DNA of 64,000 bases from an uncultured Holophagaceae bacterium (lineage in GTDB: Bacteria; Acidobacteriota; Holophagae; Holophagales; Holophagaceae): contig CAIZZF010000025.1 in the NCBI GenBank assembly GCA_903937385.1, positions 1-64,000 on the forward strand, written 5' to 3'. The translations under genes were made by a program, and so were the position numbers. The first letter of the stretch is position 1. The number at the start of each line of letters is the position of its first letter. Of the stretch, positions 31,380-43,891 are shown one piece after another. The notes under the pieces were generated by a model, which had not been told where the DNA came from, did not search any database, and saw nothing but the letters and a program-made list of their open reading frames with translations.

Positions 31380-31745
31380 TTAGAAGGGCTGGCGGCCCGT
31401 GCGTCGGAACCGCCAGACGGACCAGCGGAGGTAGATGCGGTTGACCAGTCCGGGGCAGCCGGGCAGGGCCAGCAGGGGGGCCAGCCAGCGCCAGCCCGGC
31501 AGGCGGCGGGCGATGGGGCGCAGCAGGTCGGCCCCGGCGCGGACCTCGCGAGTGGCCAGGTCGAGGCCGTGGATCTCCCGTTCGAGCGGCTTCCCGGCCA
31601 GCTCCGGGCCGAGGCGCAGCAGCTCGGGGTCGCGCAGGGAGACCACCAGGAGCAGCCCCCTCCGGTCTCTCTGGGCCAGCCAGAGGGCCATGCGGCAGCA
31701 GAGGGTGCAGGCGGGGTCGTAGGCGAGGAGCAGGGGGGCGGGCAT
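31380..31745 (-). CDS. DUF393/DCC-family thiol protein
   Basis: MPAPLLLAYDPACTLCCRMALWLAQRDRRG; YDPxCxxC motif. Confidence 0.8.
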   Translation of the reverse strand: MPAPLLLAYDPACTLCCRMALWLAQRDRRGLLLVVSLRDPELLRLGPELAGKPLEREIHGLDLATREVRAGADLLRPIARRLPGWRWLAPLLALPGCPGLVNRIYLRWSVWRFRRTGRQPF

Positions 31746-31790
31746 CGTCGATTCCGGGGTTGGCGTTAAGGTAATTGTATTGGAGGCACC

Positions 31791-32186
31791 ATGCCATTCT
31801 CCCACCCCATCGAGGTCAGGTTCGGCGATCTGGACGCCATGGGTCATGTGAACAATGCCATGATCGTGACCTACATCGAGCAGGCCCGGTTCCAGTGGTG
31901 GCGGAGCTATCTGGGGGGCCGCAAGTTCCAGGAAGAAGGGTTCCTGCTGGCCCGGGTGGAGGTGGACTACCGCATGCCCATCCTGCTGGGGGACGACGTC
32001 CGCGTGGAGCTGCACTGCAGCCGGGTGGGCAACAGCTCCTTCGAGCTCACCTACCGCGTCACCAAGGGCCTCGCCGGCGAGCTCTTCGCCGAGGGCAAGT
32101 CGGTCCAGGTCATGCTGGACTTCACCACCAACCGCCCCAAGGCCCTCTCCGCCGCCACACGGGAGTGGGTCGAAGCCCAAGCCTGA
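31791..32186 (+). CDS. Acyl-CoA thioesterase (4HBT hotdog)
   Basis: FSHPIEVRFGDLDAMGHVNNAMIVTYIEQARFQWW. Confidence 0.92.
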   Translation: MPFSHPIEVRFGDLDAMGHVNNAMIVTYIEQARFQWWRSYLGGRKFQEEGFLLARVEVDYRMPILLGDDVRVELHCSRVGNSSFELTYRVTKGLAGELFAEGKSVQVMLDFTTNRPKALSAATREWVEAQA

Positions 32187-32935
32187 TGCTGCTGGGCACC
32201 GCCACCTGGGACGAGGGTCCGGCGGTCCGGCGGGCCCTGGTGGCCCGGCTGGACTCCGGCCGCCTGGCGGACCTGAGCCGCATTGAGGCCCTCCGCCTGC
32301 GGAAGCTGGGCGAGGGGGATCCCGACCGGCTGGCCGAGGTGCTGGTACCCGCCAGCCTGCGCCGCCTGCTGGACGGGGGGCCCCGGGCCCTGGCTCGGGC
32401 GCGCCAGACCGTGGCCTATGCCGAGAAGTGGGACCGGCGGGGGACCCTCCCCGAGTTCCTGGCGCCGGCCGCCTCGGCGGTGGCCCTGGGTCCCTGCCTG
32501 CCCCGGCCTGCGGCCCTGCGCCGGATGGATGGCTCCCAGCTGGATCGTCTAGGCGTCCGGGGACCGGGAGCGGAGCTCGCGGCTCCGCCCCAGCCAGCCA
32601 TGGCTGCCGTGGGGCTGGCCGGCGGCGCCATCGGGGGCTTCTGTCTTGCCCTGGAGGAGGCCGGCAGTCTGGTGCTGGGGGCCTGGCTGACGGATGCCTG
32701 GCCCACGGGCAGTCTGGAGCTGCGGTTGGGGAGCACCCGGCGGAGCGCGCCCCTGAAGGCCTGGGAGGGCCTGGACCTGCCCCCGCTCCGTGCCGGCGAG
32801 GTGCTGCTCCTGACGCCCCCGAAGCTGAAGCCGCTGCACGGCCTGGTGGCCGGCGCGGAGGTCTTCCTCAGTGCGGGCTTCGAGCAGCTGGCGCTTCGCC
32901 TCGGCCCCGAGAGCGTCCATCCCACCGTGCAGTGA
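32186..32935 (+). CDS. Hypothetical protein translationally coupled to thioesterase
   Basis: ATG overlaps the TGA of the upstream gene; 249 aa with no recognised domain. Confidence 0.6.
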   Translation: MLLGTATWDEGPAVRRALVARLDSGRLADLSRIEALRLRKLGEGDPDRLAEVLVPASLRRLLDGGPRALARARQTVAYAEKWDRRGTLPEFLAPAASAVALGPCLPRPAALRRMDGSQLDRLGVRGPGAELAAPPQPAMAAVGLAGGAIGGFCLALEEAGSLVLGAWLTDAWPTGSLELRLGSTRRSAPLKAWEGLDLPPLRAGEVLLLTPPKLKPLHGLVAGAEVFLSAGFEQLALRLGPESVHPTVQ

Positions 32936-32938
32936 GGC

Positions 32939-34285
32939 TCAGCCCCGGATCATCTCGGCGATGAGGAAGGCCATCTCCAGGCTCTGGGTGCCGTTCAGCC
33001 GGGGATCGCAGCCGGTCTCGTAGGCCTTGGCGAGGTCGGCCTCAGACAGGCGCTCGGTGCCGCCGGTGCACTCGGTGACCGCCTCGCCCGTGAGCTCGAT
33101 GTGGACGCCGCCCAGGTGGGAGCCCTGGGCCCGGTGGAGCTCGAAGGCCAGGCGGAGCTCCGCGAGGATGGCGGCGAAGTCCCGGGTCTTGAACCCCGAG
33201 GCGCTCTCGACGCCGTTCCCGTGCATGGGGTCGCAGCTCCAGAGCACCGGGTGGTCCGTGGCCTGGACCGCCGCCAGCAGGGGGGGCAGGGCCGCCTGGA
33301 TGCGGGTGGCGCCGAAGCGGGAGATCAGGGTGATGCGTCCGGGCTCGCGGTCGGGATCGAGCCGATCGAGCAGGGCGACCAGGTGGTCCGGGGTGGCGCT
33401 GGGACCCACCTTCACGCCGAGGGGGTTGCGGAGACCGCGGAGGTACTCGAGATGGGCGCCGTCCAGCTGGCGGGTGCGCTCGCCCACCCAGAGGGTGTGG
33501 GCCCCGAGGTTGCAGTAGCCCCGGTCCTCGCCGACCCAGCGGGTCAGGGCCTCTTCGTAGGGCAGCAGGAGGGCCTCGTGGCTGGTGAAGAAGTCGATGC
33601 GCTCCAGCACGTCGCGCTGGACGCCGCCCAGGGCCTCCAGGAAGTCCAGGGACTCCCGCACCTGGTCCAGGGTCCGTCGGTAGGCAGGCACTTCCCCGGA
33701 TCCGCCCGGCAGCTCCCAGCGCTCCGGGTGGTGCAGGTCCGCGAAGCCGCTGGCGGTGAGGGCCCGTAGGTGGTTGAGGGTGGCGGCCGAGTGGTAGTAG
33801 GCCTCCAGCATGCGGCCGGGATCAGGCCGGCGGCTGTCAGGATCAGGCTCCAGGCCGTTGATGAGGTCGCCCCGGTAGCTGGGCAGCTCCCGGCCCTGAA
33901 TGATCTCCGTGGGCTTGCTGCGGGGCTTCGCGAACTGGCCGGCGATGCGCCCCACGCGCACCACGGGCTTGCGGCCGCCGTGGGTGAGGGCCACGGACAT
34001 CTGCAGCAGCACCCGCAGCTTGCCCTCGATGGCCTCCGGCGTGCAGTCCTGGAAGCGCTCGGCGCAGTCACCGCCCTGGAGCAGGAAGCGCCGGCCAGCG
34101 GCGGCCTCCGCCAGCAGCCCGCGCAGGCGGGTGATCTCGCCCGGCACCACCAGGGGCGGCAGCCGCCGCAGGCGCGCCAGCACAGCCTCGACCTCGGAAG
34201 GCTGGTCGTAGGTAGGCTGTTGCGCGGCCGGGCAGCGCTGCCAGCTGTGGGGATTCCAGGGTGCCGGGATGAGGGTTTCGCTCAA
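32939..34285 (-). CDS. Class II 3-deoxy-7-phosphoheptulonate synthase, TTG start
   Basis: 448 aa; WNPHSWQRCPAAQQPTYDQPSEVEAVLARLRRLPPLV, LLQGGDCAERF, KPRSKPTE, WSCDPMHGN; TTGA overlap with nadA stop. Confidence 0.93.
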   Translation of the reverse strand: MSETLIPAPWNPHSWQRCPAAQQPTYDQPSEVEAVLARLRRLPPLVVPGEITRLRGLLAEAAAGRRFLLQGGDCAERFQDCTPEAIEGKLRVLLQMSVALTHGGRKPVVRVGRIAGQFAKPRSKPTEIIQGRELPSYRGDLINGLEPDPDSRRPDPGRMLEAYYHSAATLNHLRALTASGFADLHHPERWELPGGSGEVPAYRRTLDQVRESLDFLEALGGVQRDVLERIDFFTSHEALLLPYEEALTRWVGEDRGYCNLGAHTLWVGERTRQLDGAHLEYLRGLRNPLGVKVGPSATPDHLVALLDRLDPDREPGRITLISRFGATRIQAALPPLLAAVQATDHPVLWSCDPMHGNGVESASGFKTRDFAAILAELRLAFELHRAQGSHLGGVHIELTGEAVTECTGGTERLSEADLAKAYETGCDPRLNGTQSLEMAFLIAEMIRG

Positions 34286-35250
34286 CCGAGGGCCAGCATC
34301 CGCTCGAGGGGCTTGAGGGCCTGCACCCGGAGGGACTCCTCCAGATGGATCTCGGGCTTGAGGTCCCGAAGGCAGAGGTAGAGCTTCTCCAGGCTGTTGA
34401 GCTTCATGTAGGGGCAGAGGCTGCAGTTGCAGCCGCTGTCGGCGGGGGCGGGGATCAGCTCTGCTTCGGGCCGCCGCAGGTGCATCTGGTGGAGGATGCC
34501 CGCCTCGGTGGCGACGATGAAGGCCTTGGCGCGGTCCTTCTCGACGTAGTTCAGCAGGGCCGCGGTGGAGCCCACGAAGTCCGCCAGCTGGCTGACGGTT
34601 GCGTCGCACTCGGGATGGGCGATGAGCTTGGCCTCCGGGTGCTGGGCCTTGAGGGCGGCCAGGCGCTTGGCGGTGAACTGCTCATGGACGATGCAGAAGC
34701 CCGGGAACAGCACCATGTCGCGGCCTGTCTGCTTCATCACCCACTTGCCCAGGTGGCGGTCCGGGGCGAAGACCAGCTTCCGGTCTTTCGGCAGGCTGTT
34801 CACCACGCGCTCGGCGTTGCTGCTGGTGCAGATGACCGTGCTTAGGGCCTTCACGCCCGCGGAGCAGTTGATGTAGCTGACGACGTCGTGGTCCGGGTAC
34901 TGCTTCAGCCACTCGGCGAAGTAATCGGCGGGGCAGCGGTCCGCCAGGCTGCAGCCCGCGTCCATGTCCGGGATGACCACGGTCTTGGTGGGGTTGAGGA
35001 TCTTGGCGGTCTCCGCCATGAAGTGGACGCCGCAGAAGGCGATCACGTCGGCATCGGTCTTGGCGGCCTGCTGGCTCAGCTGCAGGCTGTCGCCCACAAA
35101 GTCGGCCAGGTCCTGGATCTCGGGTTCCTGGTAGTAGTGGCCCAGGATGACGGCCTTGCGCGCGGCCTTGAGGCGCCGAATCTCAGCAGGCAGGTCCAGG
35201 CCCGCGGGGATGCTCTCGAGGTCGGGGAGGTAGGGGGCGGTCAGGTCCAT
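34282..35250 (-). CDS. nadA: Quinolinate synthase A
   Basis: AVILGHYYQEPEIQDLADFVGDSLQLSQQA, FCGVHFMAETAKIL, CNCSLCPYMKLN. Confidence 0.96.
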   Translation of the reverse strand: MDLTAPYLPDLESIPAGLDLPAEIRRLKAARKAVILGHYYQEPEIQDLADFVGDSLQLSQQAAKTDADVIAFCGVHFMAETAKILNPTKTVVIPDMDAGCSLADRCPADYFAEWLKQYPDHDVVSYINCSAGVKALSTVICTSSNAERVVNSLPKDRKLVFAPDRHLGKWVMKQTGRDMVLFPGFCIVHEQFTAKRLAALKAQHPEAKLIAHPECDATVSQLADFVGSTAALLNYVEKDRAKAFIVATEAGILHQMHLRRPEAELIPAPADSGCNCSLCPYMKLNSLEKLYLCLRDLKPEIHLEESLRVQALKPLERMLALG

Positions 35251-35311
35251 GGGATCATTCTAGAGGTCCTGGGGCTTGGGGGGAGGCCCGGGTTGTTTCC
35301 CCGACGAGTTG

Positions 35312-35596
35312 TCAACCCTTCGCCAGGAAACTTTGGATGCGCCGGCTGGGCTCTGGATGGTCGAAAACCTCGGAGAAAGCGGCTCTTTCCCAGGCCAGGG
35401 CCGCAGGACGTGGCAATCCGGCCTGGTTCTGGCGGAGGTTCTCCAGCAGGAGGAGGGCCCGGTCACAGGCCAAAAAGGCTGTTGCCACACGCGGGTCTGT
35501 GCTACCCTGGTCGAGGATCACAGGGTCCAAGTGGATGTGGGAATCCGATGCATGCCCCCCAGGGGCGGCTATCGGTCCACGTCTAGTTGTATTCAT
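35312..35596 (-). CDS. Small hypothetical protein (possible)
   Basis: 94-aa ORF in otherwise unassigned space between nadA and glnN. Confidence 0.35.
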   Translation of the reverse strand: MNTTRRGPIAAPGGHASDSHIHLDPVILDQGSTDPRVATAFLACDRALLLLENLRQNQAGLPRPAALAWERAAFSEVFDHPEPSRRIQSFLAKG

Positions 35597-35619
35597 GCCT
35601 ATTCATCCAAGGGGGAAAC

Positions 35620-37779
35620 ATGTCCAAGACCCAGGCTCCGGATACGTCCAGCATCTCACGGTTGGACCAGGTCAAGGTCAGCCAGTACTTCGGCTGCAAT
35701 ACCTTCAGCGAGCGCACCATGCGCGAGCGGCTGCAGAAGGACGTCTACAAGTCCTATCGCCAGTCCCTGAAGCGCAGCGAGCCCCTGTCTCCCGAGGTGG
35801 CCAAGAGCGTGGCTCTGGCCATGAAGGAATGGGCCATCGAGCTGGGCTGCACCCACTTCACCCACTGGTTCCTCCCCATGACCGGCGCCACCGCTGAGAA
35901 GCACGACGCCTTCATCATGTGGGACGAGCCCGGCCAGGTCACCGAGCGCTTCAGTGGCGGCATGCTCACCCAGGGCGAGCCGGACGCCAGCTCCTTCCCG
36001 AGCGGCGGTCTCCGCGCCACCTTCGAGGCCCGGGGCTACACGGCCTGGGATCCCGCCAGCCCGGCCTTCCTCATGGAAGGGCCCCTGGGCAAGACCCTCT
36101 GCATCCCCACGGCCTTCATCGGCTACCACGGCGAGGCACTGGATCACAAGGTGCCCCTCCTCCGCTCCATGGCCGTGGTCTCCGATCAGGCCAAGGCCGC
36201 GCTGAAGTTCTTCGGCGTGAACGCGGAGACGGTGGTGGCCCAGTGCGGCCCCGAGCAGGAATACTTCGCGGTGGACCTCGAACTGGCCCAGCAGCGGCCC
36301 GACCTGATGTTCGCCAACCGCACCCTCCAGGGCGCCAAACCCCCCAAGGGCCAGGAGCTCGAGGACCACTACTTCGGCAGCATCAAGGAGCGCGTGCTGG
36401 GCTTCATGCAGGAAGTCGAGCTGGAGTGCTTCAAGCTCGGCATCCCCGCCAAGACCCGCCACAACGAGGTGGCCCCCAACCAGTTCGAGATCGCCCCCAT
36501 CTACGAAGCCGCCAACCTCGCCAGCGATCACAACCAGCTGCTGATGGAGCTCCTGAAGTCCATAGGCGAGCGCCGCGGCCTGGCCATCCTGCTCCACGAG
36601 AAGCCCTTCGCCGGCGTCAACGGCAGCGGCAAGCACGTGAACTGGAGCATCGCCACGGACGAGGGCCAGAACCTGATGGAGCCCGGCCAGACGCCCGAGG
36701 AGAACCTGCAGTTCCTCTACTTCCTCAGCGCCACCCTGAAGGCCATCCACACCCACGGCGGCCTGCTCCGCGCGGCCATCGCCAGCGCCGGGAACGACCA
36801 CCGCCTCGGCGCCAACGAGGCGCCCCCGGCCATCATGTCCGCCTTCCTGGGCGCCCAGCTGAACCACATCCTGGACTCCATCGAGAAGGGCGACGTGGCC
36901 AATGTCTCCACCCAGGGCATCATCGACCTGGGCATCGGCAACCTGCCGCGCATTGAGAAGGACGCCACGGACCGCAACCGCACCAGCCCCTTCGCCTTCA
37001 CGGGCAACAAGTTCGAGTTCCGCGCCGTGGGCTCCAGCCAGCCCATCGCCCTGCCTCTGACGGTCATCAACGCCGCCGTGGCCGAGGCCCTCGAGGACCT
37101 CAACACCAAGCTGGCCGCCGAGCTCAATGCCGGCAAGGAGCACAAGGCCGCGGTTCTGACCGTGGTGCGCCAGGCCATCATCGAGACCAAGGCCATCCGC
37201 TTCGAAGGCAACGGCTACTCGGACGAGTGGAAGGTCGAGGCCGAGCGCCGGGGCCTGCCCCACGCCAAGGACACCGTGGCCGCCCTGCACATCTGGGAGG
37301 AGCCTGCCGTGAAGGCCGTCTTCTCGAAGCCGGGCATCCTGTCCGAGGGCGAGCTCGAGTCCCGGCTCCACATCCGGCACGAGCAGTATCAGAAGGCGAT
37401 CGCCATCGAGACCCAGGTCCTGAGGGAAATGGCCGAGACCCAGATCCTGCCCTCCATCTCGGCCGACCTCGGCGCCCGTGCCGAGAGCCTCGCGAAGCTG
37501 GCTGTGGTCGGCATCAGCGTCCCCGAGACCCTGAAGCAGGCCCTGCAGAACCAGGCCACGCTCGCCGGCGAGGCCCAGGCCCGCCTCAGTGCCATGAAGG
37601 CGGCCCTGAACGCGGCCGAGGCCATCGAGGACCTCCATGCCCGCACCGAGGCCTTCGGGAACTCGGTCAACCAGTCCAAGCACGCCCTCCGCGAGGTCCT
37701 CGACCAGCTGGAAGAAGCCTGCGACGCGGACCTCTGGCCCCTGCCGAAGTACTGGCAGCTGCTCTCTCCGCTGGTCTAG
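35620..37779 (+). CDS. glnN: Type III glutamine synthetase
   Basis: 719 aa; FGCNTFSERTMRERL, THFTHWFLPMTG, EQEYFAVDLE, RHNEVAPNQFEIAPIYE, GVNGSGKHVNWS. Confidence 0.96.
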   Translation: MSKTQAPDTSSISRLDQVKVSQYFGCNTFSERTMRERLQKDVYKSYRQSLKRSEPLSPEVAKSVALAMKEWAIELGCTHFTHWFLPMTGATAEKHDAFIMWDEPGQVTERFSGGMLTQGEPDASSFPSGGLRATFEARGYTAWDPASPAFLMEGPLGKTLCIPTAFIGYHGEALDHKVPLLRSMAVVSDQAKAALKFFGVNAETVVAQCGPEQEYFAVDLELAQQRPDLMFANRTLQGAKPPKGQELEDHYFGSIKERVLGFMQEVELECFKLGIPAKTRHNEVAPNQFEIAPIYEAANLASDHNQLLMELLKSIGERRGLAILLHEKPFAGVNGSGKHVNWSIATDEGQNLMEPGQTPEENLQFLYFLSATLKAIHTHGGLLRAAIASAGNDHRLGANEAPPAIMSAFLGAQLNHILDSIEKGDVANVSTQGIIDLGIGNLPRIEKDATDRNRTSPFAFTGNKFEFRAVGSSQPIALPLTVINAAVAEALEDLNTKLAAELNAGKEHKAAVLTVVRQAIIETKAIRFEGNGYSDEWKVEAERRGLPHAKDTVAALHIWEEPAVKAVFSKPGILSEGELESRLHIRHEQYQKAIAIETQVLREMAETQILPSISADLGARAESLAKLAVVGISVPETLKQALQNQATLAGEAQARLSAMKAALNAAEAIEDLHARTEAFGNSVNQSKHALREVLDQLEEACDADLWPLPKYWQLLSPLV

Positions 37780-37790
37780 GGTTCTCTGAT

Positions 37791-37832
37791 CTCCATGAAA
37801 ACGGGCCGCATCCGCGGCCCGTTTTCATGGAG
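37791..37832. terminator. Bidirectional terminator, 19-bp perfect stem
   Basis: CTCCATGAAAACGGGCCGC-atcc-GCGGCCCGTTTTCATGGAG between convergent genes. Confidence 0.85.
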
Positions 37833-37841
37833 GACTTGAAG

Positions 37842-38432
37842 CTACTTCCCGAACCGGAAGACGGCGCTGATCTGCAGCCAGGTGGCCGTGTCATAGCCGA
37901 AGCCATCGGGGCCGCTCTTGTCGACGAAGATCTGGTTCAAGGTGCCTTCCAGGGCGAAGGTGCGGTTGAAGATGTAGCCGGCTCCCCCCCGCACGCCAAG
38001 CTTGCCGCTCTGGGAGTCACTGCCGCTGGTCCATCGGCCGGCCCCGTTGACGAACTCCCAGTCGTTCTTGATCTGGTTCAGGTTCGCCCCGGCGATGCTG
38101 TACCAGCCACGATTCAGGCCCTCGAAGCGGTAGATCCAGTCGGCGCCGGCCTGGAAGGCCTTGTAGTTATTCTTGGAAGCGGCGAAGCCGCCCCAGCCGG
38201 ACCCCGGGAAGTCCTGGAAGGTCAGGTGGGCCCGGACCTCATGGCGGGGGGCCACCTGGAAGTCGAGGTGGCCACCGACGTGGGAGCCGAAGATCTGGTT
38301 GGTGCCCAGGTCCGACTTGTCCTTCAGGTCGCCCACGGGCAGGGAGAGGCCCGTGTAGAGGCCGCCGGTGATGCTCTGGGCCGAGAGGGCTGCGCCCGTG
38401 AAAAAGCAGGCAATGACGAGGGTCTTGCGCAT
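37842..38432 (-). CDS. Outer-membrane beta-barrel protein
   Basis: 196 aa; signal peptide; YTGLSLPVGDLKDKSDLGTNQIFGSHVGGHLDF; terminal ISAVFRFGK. Confidence 0.7.
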   Translation of the reverse strand: MRKTLVIACFFTGAALSAQSITGGLYTGLSLPVGDLKDKSDLGTNQIFGSHVGGHLDFQVAPRHEVRAHLTFQDFPGSGWGGFAASKNNYKAFQAGADWIYRFEGLNRGWYSIAGANLNQIKNDWEFVNGAGRWTSGSDSQSGKLGVRGGAGYIFNRTFALEGTLNQIFVDKSGPDGFGYDTATWLQISAVFRFGK

Positions 38433-38545
38433 AGGTACTCCTGGGTTGAGACACCCCTTGAGGGGGGAGTTCCAGCCTAGCGAGACCTGCGCGGCCCCGC
38501 GTCAACCGAAGGGACTATCGAGTATCACCACCGCCTGGGCAGACC

Positions 38546-39034
38546 CTATTCCAGTGTCACGCCGCGCCCGCTGAGGATCCGCGCTTCGATCTTGGAAGTG
38601 CTGTGACCCGGCAGGAAGGGGATGAGGATGAGGCGCCCGCCCTGGGCTTCGACGAAGTCCCGGCCCACCACGGTCTCCGGGGTGTAGTCCCCGCCCTTCA
38701 CCAGGACGTCGGGTCGCAGAGCCTGGATCAGCTCCAGCGGCGTGTCCTCGTCAAAGCGCACCACGGCGTCCACGCTGCGCAGTCCCAGCAGCACGGCCGC
38801 CCGGGCGGCCTCGTCCTGCAGGGGGCGTCCTGGCCCCTTCAGGCGCGCCACGGAGGCATCGCTGTTCAGTCCCACCACCAGGAAGTCGCCCTGGGCGCGG
38901 GCGTCCGCCAGATACTGCACATGGCCGGGGTGGATCAGGTCGAAGCACCCGTTCGTGAAGCACAGTGTCCCCGGGCGGGGGAAGGCCGCGAGGAAGGCTT
39001 CAGGGGTCTGGAAGAAAAGGGTCGGTGACGGCAT
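38546..39034 (-). CDS. rfaE2: D-beta-D-heptose 1-phosphate adenylyltransferase
   Basis: [52 protein letters not shown]. Confidence 0.92.
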   Translation of the reverse strand: MPSPTLFFQTPEAFLAAFPRPGTLCFTNGCFDLIHPGHVQYLADARAQGDFLVVGLNSDASVARLKGPGRPLQDEAARAAVLLGLRSVDAVVRFDEDTPLELIQALRPDVLVKGGDYTPETVVGRDFVEAQGGRLILIPFLPGHSTSKIEARILSGRGVTLE

Positions 39035-39090
39035 CGTAGGTTCGGAAGTAAGATCATCGGTTCGGGGACCATTCCCAGGAGAAGTCTGCC

Positions 39091-39372
39091 ATGCCCCTCT
39101 ACGAATACCGTTGCGAAGCTTGCGGCCAGCCTGAAGAGAAGCTGGAGAGCTTGTCCGCGCCCGTTGTCCACGCCTGCGGAGCCTGCGGGGCAGAGGAGGG
39201 CATGAAGCGCCAGCTGTCCGTCGCCGCGTTCTCGCTGTCCGGTGGGGGCTGGTACAAAGGCGCGGCCTCGGAGCCAGCAGCCTCCGCCTCGCCTTCGCCC
39301 GCGGCCACTGAGGCCCCCAAGAGCGGCCATGGCTGCGCCGCGGGTGGCTGCGGCTGCCCCCTGGCCGGGTGA
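39091..39372 (+). CDS. FmdB-family zinc ribbon protein
   Basis: [21 protein letters not shown]...[15 protein letters not shown]. Confidence 0.88.
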   Translation: MPLYEYRCEACGQPEEKLESLSAPVVHACGACGAEEGMKRQLSVAAFSLSGGGWYKGAASEPAASASPSPAATEAPKSGHGCAAGGCGCPLAG

Positions 39373-39398
39373 CGTTCAGGCCGTATGTAGTTGTTGCG

Positions 39399-39426
39399 TT
39401 GACTTCTGGGCTTTTTCCGATAGCCT
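39399..39426 (+). promoter_or_regulatory. Putative sigma70-type promoter of str operon
   Basis: TTGACT-N16-TAGCCT upstream of rpsL. Confidence 0.45.
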
Positions 39427-39537
39427 AGATGGTTCCGGCCCCGTGGGTCGGCGCAGGTTTTCATCCGTCCGACGTTCCCTCCGCGGAACCTCTCGGGCCC
39501 AGGCCCGGATCCACCGGTGCCTTCCATGGAGGATGGT

Positions 39538-39936
39538 GTGCCTACCATCAATCAGCTGATCCGCATTGGGCGGAAGACGTTCCAGAACAAGACGAAGAGC
39601 CCCGCGCTCGACGCCTGCCCGCAGAAGCGCGGCGTGTGCACTCGCGTGTTCACCACCACGCCCAAGAAGCCGAACTCGGCCCTCCGCAAGGTGGCCCGTG
39701 TGCGTCTCACCAACGGCATCGAGTGCACGACCTACATCCCTGGCGTTGGCCACAACCTGCAGGAGCACAGCATCGTGCTCATCCGCGGCGGCCGCGTGAA
39801 GGATCTGCCGGGCGTTCGCTATCACGTGGTGCGCGGCACCCTGGACGCCACTGGCGTCGCAGGCCGCAACCAGTCCCGTTCCAAGTACGGTGCGAAGCGG
39901 CCCAAGGCCGGTGCCGCTCCGGCCAAGAAGAAGTAG
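39538..39936 (+). CDS. rpsL: 30S ribosomal protein S12 (GTG start)
   Basis: GTG CCT ACC ATC AAT = [45 protein letters not shown]. Confidence 0.95.
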   Translation: MPTINQLIRIGRKTFQNKTKSPALDACPQKRGVCTRVFTTTPKKPNSALRKVARVRLTNGIECTTYIPGVGHNLQEHSIVLIRGGRVKDLPGVRYHVVRGTLDATGVAGRNQSRSKYGAKRPKAGAAPAKKK

Positions 39937-39945
39937 GTGAGGTGA

Positions 39946-40419
<474 letters not shown>

Positions 40420-40434
40420 CAGCACCCAAGACCG

Positions 40435-40463
40435 GGAGGAGCCGCCGGCTTGGCGGCTCCTCC
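40435..40463 (+). terminator. 12-bp perfect hairpin in rpsG-fusA spacer (attenuator or stabiliser)
   Basis: GGAGGAGCCGCC-ggctt-GGCGGCTCCTCC; no T tract. Confidence 0.45.
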
Positions 40464-40525
40464 TGCGAAGGTCTTTGAAGCACCCCCGAAATCCGATTCC
40501 GATTTGATCCTTTCAGGAGGCCGCA

Positions 40526-42634
<2,109 letters not shown>

Positions 42635-42797
42635 TTATTCTTATCTCCAGAACCGGGCAACGCCCGATGTTGGAGCAAGGCAAGACCGCTCGTTTGTTGT
42701 TCTAGCCCCCCTGGGGTGAGGCCGTTTCCCGAACCGCGAGGTTGCCGGGCCTCCTGATCCACCGCTTCCTCCCACGGGAGGTCGTGCGTTCTTCCAA

Positions 42798-42825
42798 AAA
42801 AGCCGTTGAATTTCCAGCGGCTTTT
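42798..42825 (+). terminator. Terminator hairpin downstream of fusA
   Basis: AAAAGCCG-TTGAATTTCCAG-CGGCTTTT. Confidence 0.65.
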
Positions 42826-42833
42826 GCTATGCT
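42806..42833 (+). promoter_or_regulatory. Putative S10-operon promoter overlapping terminator
   Basis: TTGAAT-N16-TATGCT. Confidence 0.5.
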
Positions 42834-42843
42834 GATCAGCCCT

Positions 42844-42909
42844 GTCCCTGTTTCCGGGACGGATTCACATGGGCGGTCAGCGCCCCACGTCTATGGACGG
42901 TCTCCGTCC
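42844..42909 (+). promoter_or_regulatory. S10 operon leader with three hairpins
   Basis: GTCCC-N7-GGGAC; GGGCG-N5-CGCCC; GGACGG-TCT-CCGTCC immediately before rpsJ. Confidence 0.5.
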
Positions 42910-42922
42910 CAATGGAGTGAAC

Positions 42923-43249
42923 ATGAAAGACAACATCCGCATCCGCCTGCGTGCCTTCGACCACCGTCTGCTCGACCAGAGCACCCGTGAGATCGTGGAC
43001 ACCGCCAAGCGCACGGGCGCCCAGGTGGCAGGGCCCATCCCCCTCCCCACCCGCACGAACAAGTACACCGTCAACCGCAGCCCCCACGTCGACAAGAAGA
43101 GCCGGGACCAGTTCGAGATCCGCACGCACAAGCGCCTGCTGGACATCCTGAACCCCACTCAGAACACCGTGGACACGCTGATGCGTCTCGACCTGCCTGC
43201 TGGCGTCGACGTGGAGATCAAGGTCTTCAGTCGCCAGGGCAACCGGTAG
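42923..43249 (+). CDS. rpsJ: 30S ribosomal protein S10
   Basis: [43 protein letters not shown]. Confidence 0.96.
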   Translation: MKDNIRIRLRAFDHRLLDQSTREIVDTAKRTGAQVAGPIPLPTRTNKYTVNRSPHVDKKSRDQFEIRTHKRLLDILNPTQNTVDTLMRLDLPAGVDVEIKVFSRQGNR

Positions 43250-43263
43250 AGGGGGGAGAGATC

Positions 43264-43890
43264 ATGTCAAAAGGAATCATCGGCAAGAAGCTGGGCATGA
43301 CCCAGATCTTCAATGAGCAGGGACAGGTCGTCCCCGTGACCGTCATCCAGGCTGGCCCTTGCGTGGTTGTGATGCGCAAGACCTCCGCCAAAGATGGCTA
43401 CGAGGCGGTGCAGATCGGCTTCGTGGATCCCAACGGCGGCAAGCGCGCCACCAAGGCTGAGAAGGGCCACTGCGAGAAGCAGGGCGTCGCTCCGGTCCGC
43501 GTGCTGCGCGAGATCAAGGTGGATGCCACGGACGAATCGAAGCCCGGCGACAGCGTCCTGGCCAGCGCCTTCGAGGCGAAGACCAAGGTGAACGTCACTG
43601 GCATCAGCAAGGGCAAGGGGTTCGCCGGCGTCATCAAGCGGCACCACTTCTCCGGCGGCCGCGCGACCCACGGCTCCATGTTCCACCGTGCTCCCGGCTC
43701 CATCGGCCAGTCCAGCTATCCCAGCCGCGTCTTTCCTGGCGTCCGGATGCCCGGCCACATGGGCGACGCCCAGGTGACCGTGCGCAACCTGGAGATTGCC
43801 AAGGTGGACGTCGAGAACAACCTGCTCCTCATCAAGGGCGCCGTCCCCGGCCCCAAGGGCGGTTACATCGTCATCAAGCAGGAGGCCTAA
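43264..43890 (+). CDS. rplC: 50S ribosomal protein L3
   Basis: [33 protein letters not shown]. Confidence 0.97.
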   Translation: MSKGIIGKKLGMTQIFNEQGQVVPVTVIQAGPCVVVMRKTSAKDGYEAVQIGFVDPNGGKRATKAEKGHCEKQGVAPVRVLREIKVDATDESKPGDSVLASAFEAKTKVNVTGISKGKGFAGVIKRHHFSGGRATHGSMFHRAPGSIGQSSYPSRVFPGVRMPGHMGDAQVTVRNLEIAKVDVENNLLLIKGAVPGPKGGYIVIKQEA

Positions 43891-43891
43891 G

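Noticed and set aside
35656-37683. 675-aa minus-strand ORF
   Set aside because: Shadow of glnN with biased composition and no recognisable domain.
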